A stretch of DNA of 52,900 bases from an uncultured delta proteobacterium (GTDB lineage Bacteria; Myxococcota_A; Polyangia; Haliangiales; Haliangiaceae): assembly GCA_900696455.1 (NCBI GenBank), contig CAADGB010000409.1, positions 1 through 52,900 on the forward strand, given 5' to 3'. The translations under genes and the position numbers were made by a program. Under the pieces are notes generated by a model that worked only from the letters and a program-made list of their open reading frames with translations, was not told the DNA's origin and ran no database searches. Positions 31,605-42,139 of this stretch are shown piece by piece. The first letter of the stretch is position 1. Every line of letters begins with the position of its first letter.

Positions 31605-32911
31605 GGGAACACCTTGGGGCCGAGCTCGTAGACGCCGGCGGTGGCGAGCAGCGCGCCGAGGGCGATGAAGATCATCGCCAGGAGCTTGAAGCCGTCGCCG
31701 GCCTTGAGGTTGGCCAGGAGCGTGGGCTCGCGGGTCAGGTAGGCCGAGGTCGCGTACATCTCCTCGCCGATGAGCGTGTAGTCGCAGGCGGCGACGAAGA
31801 ACGGGAGCTGGGCCAGCTCGGCGGTGCCCGCGATCTGGACCGCGCCGGTGAGGAAGCCGGTCTCGGCCAGGAGCAAGCTCTCGCCGAAGAACTTGCCGAA
31901 GTAGATGTTGGTCGCCGGCCGGTCGCGCAGGATGATGCCGTTGACCCCGGCCGCGAACGCGAACTGCTCCGCGGTGATGAACATGACGTTCTCGGGGCGG
32001 TGGGCGTCCATGCGGCCGGCGTTGGCGTAGCCCTGGCGGACGATCTCCTCGGCGACCACCATGGTCATCGGGAAGTAGTTGGCGACCTTGATCTCGGTGT
32101 CGTAGGTGGCGGTCAGCTCGGCGACGTGGCCGAGGATGAGGAGCGAGGCCAGGGTCTGGATGTCCTGGATCTCCTCGAGGCCGGTGACGTAGAGCACCGG
32201 CCGGCCCATCTCGGTGGAGCGGCCGACCGCGTCCTCGATGGCGTCGATGCCGGGGATGCGGCGGACGTAGACGTCCTCGGGGCGCGTGCGAGCGAGCTGG
32301 ATGTAGAAGGCGATGAGCCCGACGATGATGAGGACGATGGCGAGGAAGCCGACGCGCTTGCCGTGGAACCACGACGCCACCGGCGCCACCGGCGGCGAGA
32401 ACACCGGCGGCGAGGCGGCCAGGGTCTTGCCGTCGCCGTCGCGGCGGACCTCGAGCCCGGCGTAGGCGTAGCGGCCGTCGGGGGCGACCTCGTCGCTGTG
32501 GGCGAGCTCGCCGGCCTCGAGCACCGCGGCCACCGTCCAGTCGCCGAGGCGGGCCTTGGCCTCGAGCTTGATGCCGGGCTCGGGGGCGGGCACCGGCGGC
32601 GCCGCGCCGGCCTCGGCCCCGGCCGCGACCGTCCGGCGGAGGACGACCGTGACCACCCCGAGGTCCGGGTTGGTGTTGGCCGGATCGCGCGCCAGCGACA
32701 CCGCGATGTGGCGGCCGTCGTCGTTGTCGGGCGCGGCCACGGCGATCGAGCGCAGCGGCGCGACCGGCTCCGTGGGCCCGGCCTGCGCCGCCGCCGACCC
32801 GGGCGCGGCCGCCACCAGCGCCGCGAGCGCGAGCCCGAGCGCCCGCGCGACCGGCCGCGCGACCCGCGCCGCCGTCCCCGTCCGCCCTCCGCCGGCGCGC
32901 CCGGCCGTCAT
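31601..32911 (-). CDS. Exported membrane protein, possible DUF6754-type
   Basis: 436 residues; ATG overlaps the upstream stop (ATGA). Signal peptide ending near PGSAAAQA, an N-terminal extracytoplasmic Ig-like segment (about 45-170), a TM at about 190-215 (VGFLAIVLIIVGLIAFYIQL), and a large domain with YVRRIPGIDAIEDAVGRSTE, MGRPVLYVTGLEEIQDIQTL, ATYDTEIKVANYFPMTMVVA, NVMFITAEQFAFAAGVNGII and CDYTLIGEEMYATSAYLTRE. A last TM precedes the C terminus. The GIDAIEDAVGRSTEMGRPVL block is highly ordered and I associate it, from memory and with low certainty, with DUF6754 membrane proteins of several phyla. It is probably the best-conserved member and a good search handle for the operon. Confidence 0.72.
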   Translation of the reverse strand: MTAGRAGGGRTGTAARVARPVARALGLALAALVAAAPGSAAAQAGPTEPVAPLRSIAVAAPDNDDGRHIAVSLARDPANTNPDLGVVTVVLRRTVAAGAEAGAAPPVPAPEPGIKLEAKARLGDWTVAAVLEAGELAHSDEVAPDGRYAYAGLEVRRDGDGKTLAASPPVFSPPVAPVASWFHGKRVGFLAIVLIIVGLIAFYIQLARTRPEDVYVRRIPGIDAIEDAVGRSTEMGRPVLYVTGLEEIQDIQTLASLLILGHVAELTATYDTEIKVANYFPMTMVVAEEIVRQGYANAGRMDAHRPENVMFITAEQFAFAAGVNGIILRDRPATNIYFGKFFGESLLLAETGFLTGAVQIAGTAELAQLPFFVAACDYTLIGEEMYATSAYLTREPTLLANLKAGDGFKLLAMIFIALGALLATAGVYELGPKVFP

Positions 32912-34023
32912 CGCTCGATGACCTCCACGTTGGCGCGGGGCACGCGGATGATCTCGCCGCCGCCGAGGTCGACCTCGAGGACGCGGACCTTGGTCTCCGA
33001 CGGCATCGTCGCCAGCTCCACCGGCAGGGCCGAGACCTTGCCGATACGGCCGAAGTACGGGGCGCGGATGCAGCGCACCGGCGCGCCGACCTCGAGGCCG
33101 CCGCCGTGCTGCTCGTCGGCGGTGATCGCCCGCGTCCCCGGCACCACGACCTCGGGGCGGATGACGCCGGCGCGGATCTGGGTGGCGCCGCACACCGACG
33201 CCGTCTTGCCGGCCAGCCCGGCCAGGAGCTCGTACGTGGCGCGGGCCATCGCGATGTCGCCGAAGCCCTCGGTGACGACCAGGGTGGTGGCCAGGTTCTC
33301 GGTGCCGGTGACCGCGACGCCGACGTCGTAGCCGAGCAGCTCCTTGACGTCCTGGTAGGCGAAGCCGCCGCAGACGATCGCCGCCACCTTCAGCTCCATG
33401 GCGCGCTTCATCGCCGCCAGGGTGGTGCGGGCGCCGCCGAGCACGACCTTGCCGGCGTGCTCGGGGCCGAGCTGCCGGGCCTCGAGGACCTGCTCGGGCC
33501 CCGTCGCCACCACCACCAGCGGCGCGTTGACCTCGCCCGACAGGCCGAAGATGCCCTGCACCAGCGCGGCCTCGGTCTCGACCACCACGCCCTCGCCCTC
33601 GATGATCTCGACCACCGTGCCGTCGACGTAGGCCCGGACCTCGACCGGCACCGGCGGCTCGCGCAGGATGGCCTGGCCGGTCACCTCCGACACCGACTCC
33701 AGCGTGCCGTCGGTGGGCGAGGTGACGCGGGTGGTGAACAGGCCGAAGAAGCTCTTGCTCTCGGCGATGACCCCGCCGCGAGTGACCGCGCCGCCGGGCT
33801 GGACCGTGAGCCGGGGCGCGACCTCGTCGGGCAGGACGCCGAGGGCGGTGGCCAGGTTCTTGAGGTGGACCTTGCCCGGCAGCTCGGTGCGGGCGACGAC
33901 GTCGCCGCTGCCCACCCGGTCGCCGACCTGGCGCAGCACCTGGCCGGGCAACGGCAACCGCCGCGTCTTGCGCACCACGATGTGGCGCGTGACGGTCAGG
34001 CCGGGCGTGTAGGCGTCCCCCAT
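32908..34023 (-). CDS. Barrel-sandwich and KOW-like protein, first gene of the six-gene operon
   Basis: 371 residues. The ATG at 34023 is chosen because the frame upstream lacks a ribosome site; MRMMPAPR... (about 34047) is an alternative, and a TATGAT lies 13 nt before the chosen start. The N-terminal 160 residues hold two lipoyl/biotinyl-like barrel-sandwich segments (LPLPGQVLRQVGDRVGSGDV and RVTSPTDGTLESVSEVTG), similar to those in RnfC and membrane-fusion proteins. An alpha/beta middle (about 165-300: KVVLGGARTTLAAMKRAMEL, VAAIVCGGFAYQDVKELLGY, TLVVTEGFGDIAMARATYEL) is followed by a C-terminal KOW-like beta domain (VRCIRAPYFGRIGKVSALPV, IIRVPRANVEVIE). No signal or TM. Probably the cytosolic component of the complex. 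Confidence 0.72.
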   Translation of the reverse strand: MGDAYTPGLTVTRHIVVRKTRRLPLPGQVLRQVGDRVGSGDVVARTELPGKVHLKNLATALGVLPDEVAPRLTVQPGGAVTRGGVIAESKSFFGLFTTRVTSPTDGTLESVSEVTGQAILREPPVPVEVRAYVDGTVVEIIEGEGVVVETEAALVQGIFGLSGEVNAPLVVVATGPEQVLEARQLGPEHAGKVVLGGARTTLAAMKRAMELKVAAIVCGGFAYQDVKELLGYDVGVAVTGTENLATTLVVTEGFGDIAMARATYELLAGLAGKTASVCGATQIRAGVIRPEVVVPGTRAITADEQHGGGLEVGAPVRCIRAPYFGRIGKVSALPVELATMPSETKVRVLEVDLGGGEIIRVPRANVEVIER

Positions 34024-34134
34024 TCGCGGAGCCGGCATCATACGCATGGCCCCTGGGGGGTCAACGGGCGCGGCGCGGTTCGCGCACGGGCGCGGCAGTG
34101 GCGCGGCGCCCGGGCCGCGCCGTAGGATGCCGCC
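34024..34134. promoter_or_regulatory. Divergent promoter region of the membrane operon and the amine oxidoreductase gene
   Basis: 111 bp between divergent starts. Minus strand: TATGAT 13 nt before the ATG at 34023. Plus strand: TAGGAT (34123-34128) 6 nt before the GTG at 34135. The rest is GC-only. Confidence 0.45.
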
Positions 34135-35361
34135 GTGGAACGCTACGACGTGATCGTGCTCGGCGGCGGCCTGCTCGGCTCCAGCGTCGCGATGCACCTG
34201 GCCGAGCGCGGGGTGGGCTCGATCGCGGTCCTCGACGTCGACCTGGGCGGCCGCTACTCCAGCTCCGAGCTCAACGCCGGCGGCGTGCGCGCGACCTGGC
34301 GCTCGCCGATCAACGTCGAGCTGTCGCTGGCGTCGATCGAGTTCTACGAGGGGGTGCGCGACGAGGTCGGCTTCGATCAGAAGGGCTACCTGTGGATGTA
34401 CGACGCCGCGCGCTGGCCGGCGGCGCTCGAGGCCCTGGCCTGGCAGAACGCCACCCACGGCCTCGGCGTGCGCGCGCTCACGCCCGACGAGATCGCCGCC
34501 CACTGCCCGCTGCTCGACCAGCTCGACGGCGTCGCCGGCGCCACCTTCTCGCCCCGCGACGGCCTGCTCAACCCCAACCTGGTCAAGGAGCTGTACCGGG
34601 CGCGGGCGCGGGCCAGCGCCGCCACCGTGCGCTTCGAGAACTACAGCTACGTGGTCGCGGTCGACCCCGAGCCCGACAAGGTCGTGGTCCGCGCGCTCAA
34701 GTTCCAGGAGTTCTCGCCCGCCGGCGCCCGGGCGATCAAGGCGATCCTGTGCGACGCCATCCCGCCCGAGGACGCCGCCGCGGTCAAGCTCACCGCCGAC
34801 GTGGTCGTCAACTGCACCGGGGCGTGGGCGCGGCGGGTGGCGCCGCTCTACGGCCACGTCGTGCCGGTGCGGCCGGTGCGGCGCCAGATCGCGATCGCCC
34901 ACGCCCGCGACGTCGACCTCCGCCCCTACGGCATGTTCGTCGATCCCAGCGGGGTCTACTTCCACCGCGAGTCGACCCACATCCTCGCCGGCTGGGCCGA
35001 CCCCGGCGAGGACGACGACTTCCAGTTCCGCTACGACGGCGAGGCCTGGTTCGAGGACAAGATCTGGCCGGTGCTGGCGGCGCGCATGTCGCGCTGCGCC
35101 CAGATGCGCCACCGCTCGGGGTGGGCCGGGCTCTACGAGTACACGCCCGACCTGTGCGGCGTCCTCGGCTTCGCGCCCGGCCACGAGCGCGTGGTCGAGG
35201 CCTTCGGCTTCACCGGCCGCGGCGCGATGCAGTCGTGGGCGGCCGGCCGCGCTGCCGCCGAGCTGGTCACCGCCCGCCGCTTCGAGACCCTCGACTGCTC
35301 GCCGCTGCGGCCCGACCGCTTCGCCGACGGCGCGCTGGTGCACGAGGCGCTGAGCATCTGA
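34135..35361 (+). CDS. FAD-dependent amine oxidoreductase (DAO/glycine oxidase-like)
   Basis: 408 residues, GTG start. The Rossmann FAD motif is [20 protein letters not shown] with Asp at the end of strand two (VLDVDLG). DAO-family blocks follow: [19 protein letters not shown] near the flavin, [13 protein letters not shown] (the ATG-like strand after the substrate domain), [32 protein letters not shown] and [20 protein letters not shown] near the C terminus. The family oxidises secondary or primary amines of amino acids such as sarcosine, glycine or D-amino acids to imines with O2 or quinone. The conserved NAGGVR and GLYEYTPD match sarcosine-oxidase-like members. Substrate uncertain. Next gene 147 bp downstream. 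Confidence 0.88.
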   Translation: MERYDVIVLGGGLLGSSVAMHLAERGVGSIAVLDVDLGGRYSSSELNAGGVRATWRSPINVELSLASIEFYEGVRDEVGFDQKGYLWMYDAARWPAALEALAWQNATHGLGVRALTPDEIAAHCPLLDQLDGVAGATFSPRDGLLNPNLVKELYRARARASAATVRFENYSYVVAVDPEPDKVVVRALKFQEFSPAGARAIKAILCDAIPPEDAAAVKLTADVVVNCTGAWARRVAPLYGHVVPVRPVRRQIAIAHARDVDLRPYGMFVDPSGVYFHRESTHILAGWADPGEDDDFQFRYDGEAWFEDKIWPVLAARMSRCAQMRHRSGWAGLYEYTPDLCGVLGFAPGHERVVEAFGFTGRGAMQSWAAGRAAAELVTARRFETLDCSPLRPDRFADGALVHEALSI

Positions 35362-35507
35362 CCCGAAGGGGCCGCGTCGTGGTATCGTGGCGAACCGACC
35401 CGCGACACGGGGCGGTGGGGGATCCGCCGGGCGGGGCGTGGCTCTCCTTTTTCCGGGTCACGTCTGCGTCCGACCGGCTCTACCCCCTGTCCGGAGGTAC
35501 CCAAGAG

Positions 35508-37142
35508 ATGCGCCAGCACCGTGACCGCCCCGAAGGTTCCAGTGATCTCGACCAGCTCGGCCCCGCGCCGGGCAAGGTGACCCGCAGCGAGCGGGTCCAG
35601 CGCAAGGCCAGCGGCGGCACGGTCGCCCGCTCGGTCGACGAGGTCGTCGCCGGCACCGCCGGCTCGACCGGCCAGGCCCTGCCCGAGGGCGCCAAGGTCC
35701 AGTTCGAGCAGAGCCTGGGCGCCGACCTGTCGGGAGTCCGCGTGCACACCGGCGGGGCCTCGGCCGACGCCGCCAAGGATCTCGGCGCCAAGGCGTTCGC
35801 CACCGGGCAGGACATCCCCTTCGGCGCCGGCCAGTACCAGCCCGACGATCCGTTCGGCATGCACCTCCTGGCCCACGAGGTCGCGCACACCGTCCAGCAG
35901 GGCGCGGGCGGCGGCGGCGGCGCGCAGACCAAGCTCGAGGTCAGCGAGCCCGGCGACGCGCTCGAGGGCGAGGCCGATCGCGCGGCCGACGCCATGGTCC
36001 GCGGCGAGGCGACCCAGGTGAGCGCGGGCGCGCCGGCGGCCTCGCGCAAGGTCCACCTCTTCTTCGACGACCTCGCGGGCGCGGTGTCGAGCGCGGTGTC
36101 GGGCGTGGCCAGCGCGGTGTCGAGCCTGATGGGCGGCGGCGAGAACGCCACCGGCCCGGCGCCGGCGGCCAGCGGCGGCGGCGCGCGGCCGATGCTCAAG
36201 GTGGGCTCGAGCGGACCGGACGTCGCGGATCTGCAGCGGCGCCTCGGCATCACCGCCGACGGCAGCTTCGGACCGGCGACGCGGGCGGCGGTGGTCGCGT
36301 TCCAGTCGCGCCACGGCCTCACGCCCGACGGCATCGTCGGCCCCATGACCTGGGGCGCGCTCGACGGCGCGAGCGGGCAGGCCATCGGCGGCGGCGCGGC
36401 CGGCGCGGGCAACGTCGCCGGCGGCAGCGTCGCCAGCGGGGCCGGCGGCGGCGGCGCGGCGGCGACCGGCGGTCAGGCGATCGGCGGCGGCGCGAGCGGC
36501 GCCAGCAACACCGCCGGCGGCAGCGTCGCCGCCGGGAGCAAGGACGGCGCGGGCGCCGCGATGGGCCAGGCCCAGCACGGCCTGGTCCCCGGCGAGGACG
36601 GGGCGCAGGCCGAGGGCGGCAGCGCGACGCGGGCGGCGATCGTGTCGGCGGCGCGCAGCAAGCTCGGCAAGATCTTCTCGAACGCCTCGGGCGGCGTCGA
36701 CGAGACCGGCGAGAAGCCGCGCGCGGGGTGGGAGGACCTGTGGGAGATCTTCAGCGTCGCGGTCCCCGGGTTCCCGCAGCAGATCGTCAAGTACCTGAAG
36801 TACGGCAAGAACAGCGACGCCTCGAACCCCAACGGCCTGCCGTCGTGGTGCGGCATCTTCGCGACCTGGGCGGTCATGACCGCCGGCGGCAACTCCGACC
36901 ACTGGCGGAGCGGCAACCGCGTCGACAACCTCAAGAAGCTGACCAACGACCCGCGGCCGGGCGACGTCGGCAACTTCGTGAAGAACAACCACTACTGCAT
37001 CATCGCGGCGGTCAACGGCGACAGCATCGAGACCATCGACGGCAACTCGTTCGACGGCGCCTCGGGCGGCGACGGCGCGGTCGCCACCAAGACCCGCAGC
37101 CGCGGCGAGTTCCGCGCCTTCTTCCGTCAGGTCGACGACTGA
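35508..37142 (+). CDS. DUF4157 protein with peptidoglycan-binding and CHAP-like hydrolase domains
   Basis: 544 residues from an ATG with GGAGG 10 nt upstream. N-terminal leader with [15 protein letters not shown] (19-33), the GK-T-R...VQRK form common in eCIS-associated proteins. DUF4157 domain at about 60-165 with HEVAH (123-127) and the family context [13 protein letters not shown]_binding_1 domain is at about 229-286 ([20 protein letters not shown], then VGPMTWGAL). A Gly/Ala linker with an imperfect duplicated GQAIGGGA...GG.VA unit is at about 290-345. The C-terminal domain has a likely Cys-His-Asn triad of the CHAP/NlpC type: SWCGIF (C448), NNHYC (H495), DGNSF (N513). This would be a cell-wall hydrolase delivered to a target cell or acting as a lytic cargo. 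No Sec signal, consistent with injection-system loading. Confidence 0.82.
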   Translation: MRQHRDRPEGSSDLDQLGPAPGKVTRSERVQRKASGGTVARSVDEVVAGTAGSTGQALPEGAKVQFEQSLGADLSGVRVHTGGASADAAKDLGAKAFATGQDIPFGAGQYQPDDPFGMHLLAHEVAHTVQQGAGGGGGAQTKLEVSEPGDALEGEADRAADAMVRGEATQVSAGAPAASRKVHLFFDDLAGAVSSAVSGVASAVSSLMGGGENATGPAPAASGGGARPMLKVGSSGPDVADLQRRLGITADGSFGPATRAAVVAFQSRHGLTPDGIVGPMTWGALDGASGQAIGGGAAGAGNVAGGSVASGAGGGGAAATGGQAIGGGASGASNTAGGSVAAGSKDGAGAAMGQAQHGLVPGEDGAQAEGGSATRAAIVSAARSKLGKIFSNASGGVDETGEKPRAGWEDLWEIFSVAVPGFPQQIVKYLKYGKNSDASNPNGLPSWCGIFATWAVMTAGGNSDHWRSGNRVDNLKKLTNDPRPGDVGNFVKNNHYCIIAAVNGDSIETIDGNSFDGASGGDGAVATKTRSRGEFRAFFRQVDD

Positions 37143-37156
37143 TCGAGTGATCGGCG

Positions 37157-37183
37157 GTCGCGCCCGGCCGGGTCGTGCGCGAC
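37157..37183. terminator. Candidate hairpin between convergent genes
   Basis: GTCGCGC (37157-37163) and GCGCGAC (37177-37183) form a perfect 7-bp stem around a 13-nt loop that itself contains CCGGCCGG. It lies in the 113-bp gap between the DUF4157-hydrolase gene and the convergent oxidoreductase gene. No T-tract. Confidence 0.45.
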
Positions 37184-37255
37184 GGCTCTGCCCCGCGAAG
37201 ATGAGGAGGACAGGCCGGCGATGCGGGGCGGCCAGGACCTCCGGCGCGTCGCGCC

Positions 37256-38275
37256 TCAGGCCGCGGCGGCCGCCGGGTGGTCGACCTTCACCAGCAGCTT
37301 GCCCTCGTGGTCGCCGGTGAACAGGCGGCGCAGCGCGGCCGGGGCCTGGGCCAGGCCCTCGACCACCGTCGAGCGGTGCTTGAGCTTGCCCTGGGCCACC
37401 AGCGGCGCGAGCCGCATGACGCCCTCCACGAAGCGGTCGGCGTAGTCGAGGACGAGGAAGCCCTCCATGCGGGCGCGGCGCGCGATCAGGTTGACGTAGT
37501 TCTTCGGCCCGTAGGCCGCCGACAGATCGTTGTACTGGCTGATCGCGCCGCACACCACGACCCGGGCCCGCATCGCCAGGTGAGCGAGGGCGGCGTCGAG
37601 GATGGGGCCGCCGACGTTGTCGAAGAAGACGTGGATGCCGTCGGGGCAGGTCGCGCGCAGCCGCGCCGCCACGTCCTCGGCCTTGTAGTCGATGGCGGCG
37701 TCGAGGCCGAGCTCCTCGGTCAGGTAGCGGCACTTGGTGGCGCCGCCGGCGATGCCGACGGCGCGGCAACCGAGGACCTTGGCGAGCTGGCCGACGATCG
37801 AGCCGGTCGCGCCGGCGGCGCCCGACACCACCACGGTCTCCCCGGCCACCGGCTTGCCGATGTCGGTCAGGCCGAAGTACGCGGTCAGGCCGGTGACACC
37901 GAACACCCCGAGCGCGTCGCGGGGATCGATCCCGGGCGGGATCGGGTTGAGCGGCGCCTTGCCGTCGAGGAGCGCGAAGTCCTGCCAGCCCACCAGGCCG
38001 AAGACGCGGTCGCCGACCCGGTGCCGGTCGTGGTTCGACGCCACCACCTCGCCGACCCCGGCGCTGCGCACGACCTCGCCCGGCTTCACCGCCGGCAGGT
38101 AGGTGTCGCGATCGATCCAGCCCCGGATCGTGGGGTCGATCGACAGGTAGAGGTTCTTGACCACGACCTGGCCGGGGCCGGGCTCCGGTCGCGCCGTGGT
38201 CGTCAGCTCGAAGTCGTCGTCGACCGGCATGCCCTCGGGGCGGCGGCGGAGGCGGACCTGGCGGTTCGTGCTCAT
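37256..38275 (-). CDS. Zinc-independent MDR NADP-dependent oxidoreductase (CurA/PTGR-like)
   Basis: 339 residues. Medium-chain dehydrogenase/reductase without the structural zinc loop, of the prostaglandin reductase/CurA group. Substrate-domain block [20 protein letters not shown]; nucleotide-binding [20 protein letters not shown] followed by [20 protein letters not shown] and [20 protein letters not shown], where the Lys after the loop favours NADP; then [18 protein letters not shown] and the late GAISQYN. Family members reduce the double bond of alpha,beta-unsaturated ketones or aldehydes and are often detoxifying. Convergent with the hydrolase gene and divergent from the lipoprotein gene; no operon. 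Confidence 0.9.
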   Translation of the reverse strand: MSTNRQVRLRRRPEGMPVDDDFELTTTARPEPGPGQVVVKNLYLSIDPTIRGWIDRDTYLPAVKPGEVVRSAGVGEVVASNHDRHRVGDRVFGLVGWQDFALLDGKAPLNPIPPGIDPRDALGVFGVTGLTAYFGLTDIGKPVAGETVVVSGAAGATGSIVGQLAKVLGCRAVGIAGGATKCRYLTEELGLDAAIDYKAEDVAARLRATCPDGIHVFFDNVGGPILDAALAHLAMRARVVVCGAISQYNDLSAAYGPKNYVNLIARRARMEGFLVLDYADRFVEGVMRLAPLVAQGKLKHRSTVVEGLAQAPAALRRLFTGDHEGKLLVKVDHPAAAAA

Positions 38276-38393
38276 CCCCCGGTTGTCGGCGCCGGCGGGG
38301 CGGCCGTCAACGCCCGCCCGCCTGGCAGGGTGTGGCAGACGCCGGAGCAATCGAGCCCACCCCGCCACCTTGCGTGCTCACCAGCGTTCTGCC

Positions 38394-38399
38394 TAGGAT
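38394..38399 (+). promoter_or_regulatory. -10-like TAGGAT before the lipoprotein-kinase unit
   Basis: TAGGAT lies 7 nt before the ATG at 38407 with no ribosome site between them, the same layout as TAGGAT-6 nt-GTG at 34135. Confidence 0.45.
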
Positions 38400-38406
38400 C
38401 GCCGCG

Positions 38407-39168
38407 ATGCGGGGAATGATCATCATCACATCGTGCGTGCTCGCGCTCCTGAGCTCGGGTTGCGCGTTCATCATGAAGGGCAGCGCCAAGAACGTCGCCG
38501 GCCTCACGGTCGTCGAGACCAAGCTGAAGGCGCTGGAGAAGCCGGAGGATCCGCCGGCCGAGATGGTCGAGGTCCCGTTCGTGCCCTCGCCGTCCGACGG
38601 CCAGAGCACGGTCGTCGTCAACGTCCGTAACGCGGACGCCAAGGTCAGCCTGGTGACCAGCACCAAGCGGTCCGCCATCAACGTCGAGGGCAAGGGCCAG
38701 GTGGCGGGCGGCGGCCTGCAGAACGTCGATCTCGACACCCGCCTCCTGTGCGCGCGCACGCCGTGCGCCTTCACCCTGCCCTTCGGCTCGGCGACCCTCC
38801 ACATCGAGTCGCCGCCGAAGGACGGCTGGGAGTCGTCGACCGACCTCTACGACATCGACGTCCTGCCGGAGAAGGCCCAGCTCGTCACCCACGTCATGAG
38901 CCGCGCCAAGACCGAGACCGTGTCGCCGAGCCGCAAGACCAAGGGCCTCTTCGCGGCGATCTTGCTCGAGACCTTCGGCTGGACCGGCGTCACCGTCGGC
39001 GGCACGATCGCGCTGGTCGGCGAGCCCGGACCGGGGCTGGGCGTCGCCGTCGGTGGCGCCCTGCTGGTGGCGCTGGGCGTGATGGTCTACGATCCGGGCT
39101 CGAAGCAGATCGACGAGCGGTCGTTCCACCCCTCGGCGACCACGCTGTCGCCATACCCGCCCCGCTGA
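38407..39168 (+). CDS. Lipoprotein of unknown function, co-transcribed with a kinase
   Basis: 253 residues. MRGMIIITSCVLALLSSGC is a lipoprotein signal with lipobox LSSGC. The mature part contains a beta-rich segment (about 60-150; STVVVNVRNADAKVSLVT) with a Cys pair (LLCARTPCAF) that resembles PEGA-like presentation of a value on a surface (CAFTLPFGSATLHIES). Two hydrophobic spans near the C terminus (FAAILLETFGWTGVTVGGTI; GVAVGGALLVALGVMVYD) could reinsert into the membrane. The kinase gene starts 3 nt after its stop, so the two are translationally linked; the lipoprotein may be sensor or partner of the kinase. Confidence 0.75.
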   Translation: MRGMIIITSCVLALLSSGCAFIMKGSAKNVAGLTVVETKLKALEKPEDPPAEMVEVPFVPSPSDGQSTVVVNVRNADAKVSLVTSTKRSAINVEGKGQVAGGGLQNVDLDTRLLCARTPCAFTLPFGSATLHIESPPKDGWESSTDLYDIDVLPEKAQLVTHVMSRAKTETVSPSRKTKGLFAAILLETFGWTGVTVGGTIALVGEPGPGLGVAVGGALLVALGVMVYDPGSKQIDERSFHPSATTLSPYPPR

Positions 39169-39171
39169 CGC

Positions 39172-40986
<1,815 letters not shown>

Positions 40987-41041
40987 TCCCTGGACGCGCC
41001 CGGTGGCGGCGAGCGACGGCGAGCCGAGTGCTGCTGACTCA

Positions 41042-41073
41042 GGTCGGCACCGGCGTCCTCGCCGGGACCGACC
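41042..41073. terminator. Strong two-part hairpin between convergent genes
   Basis: GGTCGG-CA-CCGGCG-TCCT-CGCCGG-GA-CCGACC folds into two perfect 6-bp stems with a 2x2 internal loop and a 4-nt apical loop, in the 183-bp gap facing the Sel1 gene. It is the best hairpin of the window, though without a T-tract. Confidence 0.55.
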
Positions 41074-41169
41074 GATCGACCAGCGCGTGTGATCCCCTCA
41101 CGCGCTCGGAGACGAGCGAAGGCGCGCGGAGCTGCCGGTTCCTTCCCGCTCGGAGGAGCGCCCTCGTCG

Positions 41170-42045
41170 CTACTTGCAGAGCTCGGTGCGACCGAGCTTG
41201 CACGCGCGCTCGAGGAAGGGGACGGCCGCCTCGTACTCGCCGAACTTGCGGAGGAGGATGCCGGCGTTGGCGCACGCCGTCGCGTTGCCCGCGTCGCAGG
41301 CCATCCCGTACCACCGCACGGCCTCGCCGTACTGCCGCTTGCCCTCGTGAAGGTAGCCGAGGTCGCTGCAGGCGGCGATCGCGCCGGCCTCGCAGGTCTT
41401 GCGGAACAGGCGCTCGGCGACGTCGAGATCCTTCACCACCCCGAGCGCGAGGTAGTAGAGCTGGCCCAGGCGGTGACAGCCGATCACGTCGTCGCGATCG
41501 CACGCCTTCTTGTAGTAGACGCGCGCCTTGTTGAAGTCCTGCTTCACGCCGGCGCCCTTCTCGTGCCGGGTCCCGAGCCACGCGCACGCCCGCCACTGGT
41601 CCAGCTCGCAGCCGGTGGTCAGCGCATCGACGAGGTCGGAGGCGTCGAGACCGAGCTGGTCGCTGCGCATCGCGATCTCGTTGCAGGCCCGCGCCTCGCG
41701 CGACCGGCAGGCGTCGACGAGCTGGCGCGGGGTCCGGGCCCTGGGGGGCTCGCGTGGAGGCGGATCGCGAGGCGCCGGATCGCGGGCCGGCGGCGTCCCG
41801 GCGGCCGGCGCCGTGGTCGTGGCCTTGGCCGGCGCCGCGGCGCGCGGCTTGACGGCCGCGGGGCGGCGCGGCGAGCGGGGCGGCCGGGTCGGCTTGGTCG
41901 GGCTGGCCTTGGCCGGCACGCAGCAGCCGCGCGCGTCGCGGGTCTCGCCCGCCTCGCACTTGCGCCGGCAGGTCTGCGCCGCGGCCGGGTCCGGAACCGA
42001 CCAGCCCAGCACCAGCACGACGCACGCGAGCAGGCCCCGACTCAT
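41170..42045 (-). CDS. Exported Sel1-repeat (Hcp-like cysteine-rich) protein
   Basis: 291 residues from an ATG with TATCCT 6 nt upstream. Signal peptide MSRGLLACVVLVLGWSVPDP with AAAQ; then a Cys motif (TCRRKCEAG, RGCCVP), a long Pro/Arg/Ala linker and Sel1-like repeats of about 36 residues (WLGTRHEKGAGVKQDFNKAR, YYKKACDRDDVIGCHRLGQL, LFRKTCEAGAIAACSDLGYL, WYGMACDAGNATACANAGIL). Each repeat has paired cysteines spaced as in Helicobacter Hcp proteins, where they form disulfides within repeats. Such proteins bind partners in the periplasm. Divergent from the GlmL-like gene. Partner unknown. Confidence 0.88.
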   Translation of the reverse strand: MSRGLLACVVLVLGWSVPDPAAAQTCRRKCEAGETRDARGCCVPAKASPTKPTRPPRSPRRPAAVKPRAAAPAKATTTAPAAGTPPARDPAPRDPPPREPPRARTPRQLVDACRSREARACNEIAMRSDQLGLDASDLVDALTTGCELDQWRACAWLGTRHEKGAGVKQDFNKARVYYKKACDRDDVIGCHRLGQLYYLALGVVKDLDVAERLFRKTCEAGAIAACSDLGYLHEGKRQYGEAVRWYGMACDAGNATACANAGILLRKFGEYEAAVPFLERACKLGRTELCK

Positions 42046-42051
42046 CCCGGG

Positions 42052-42057
42052 AGGATA
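42052..42057 (-). promoter_or_regulatory. -10-like TATCCT before the Sel1 gene
   Basis: Minus-strand TATCCT lies 6 nt before the ATG at 42045. The divergent GlmL-like gene has TACACC (42127-42132) 7 nt before its ATG. Both promoters fit in the 94-bp shared gap. Confidence 0.4.
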
Positions 42058-42139
42058 ACGGAGGCCTCGGGCCGCTGCCACCCGGCCGGAGATGACGGCG
42101 GTCCCTCGCCGGCCGCCGCGCCGTGATACACCCGGCTCG

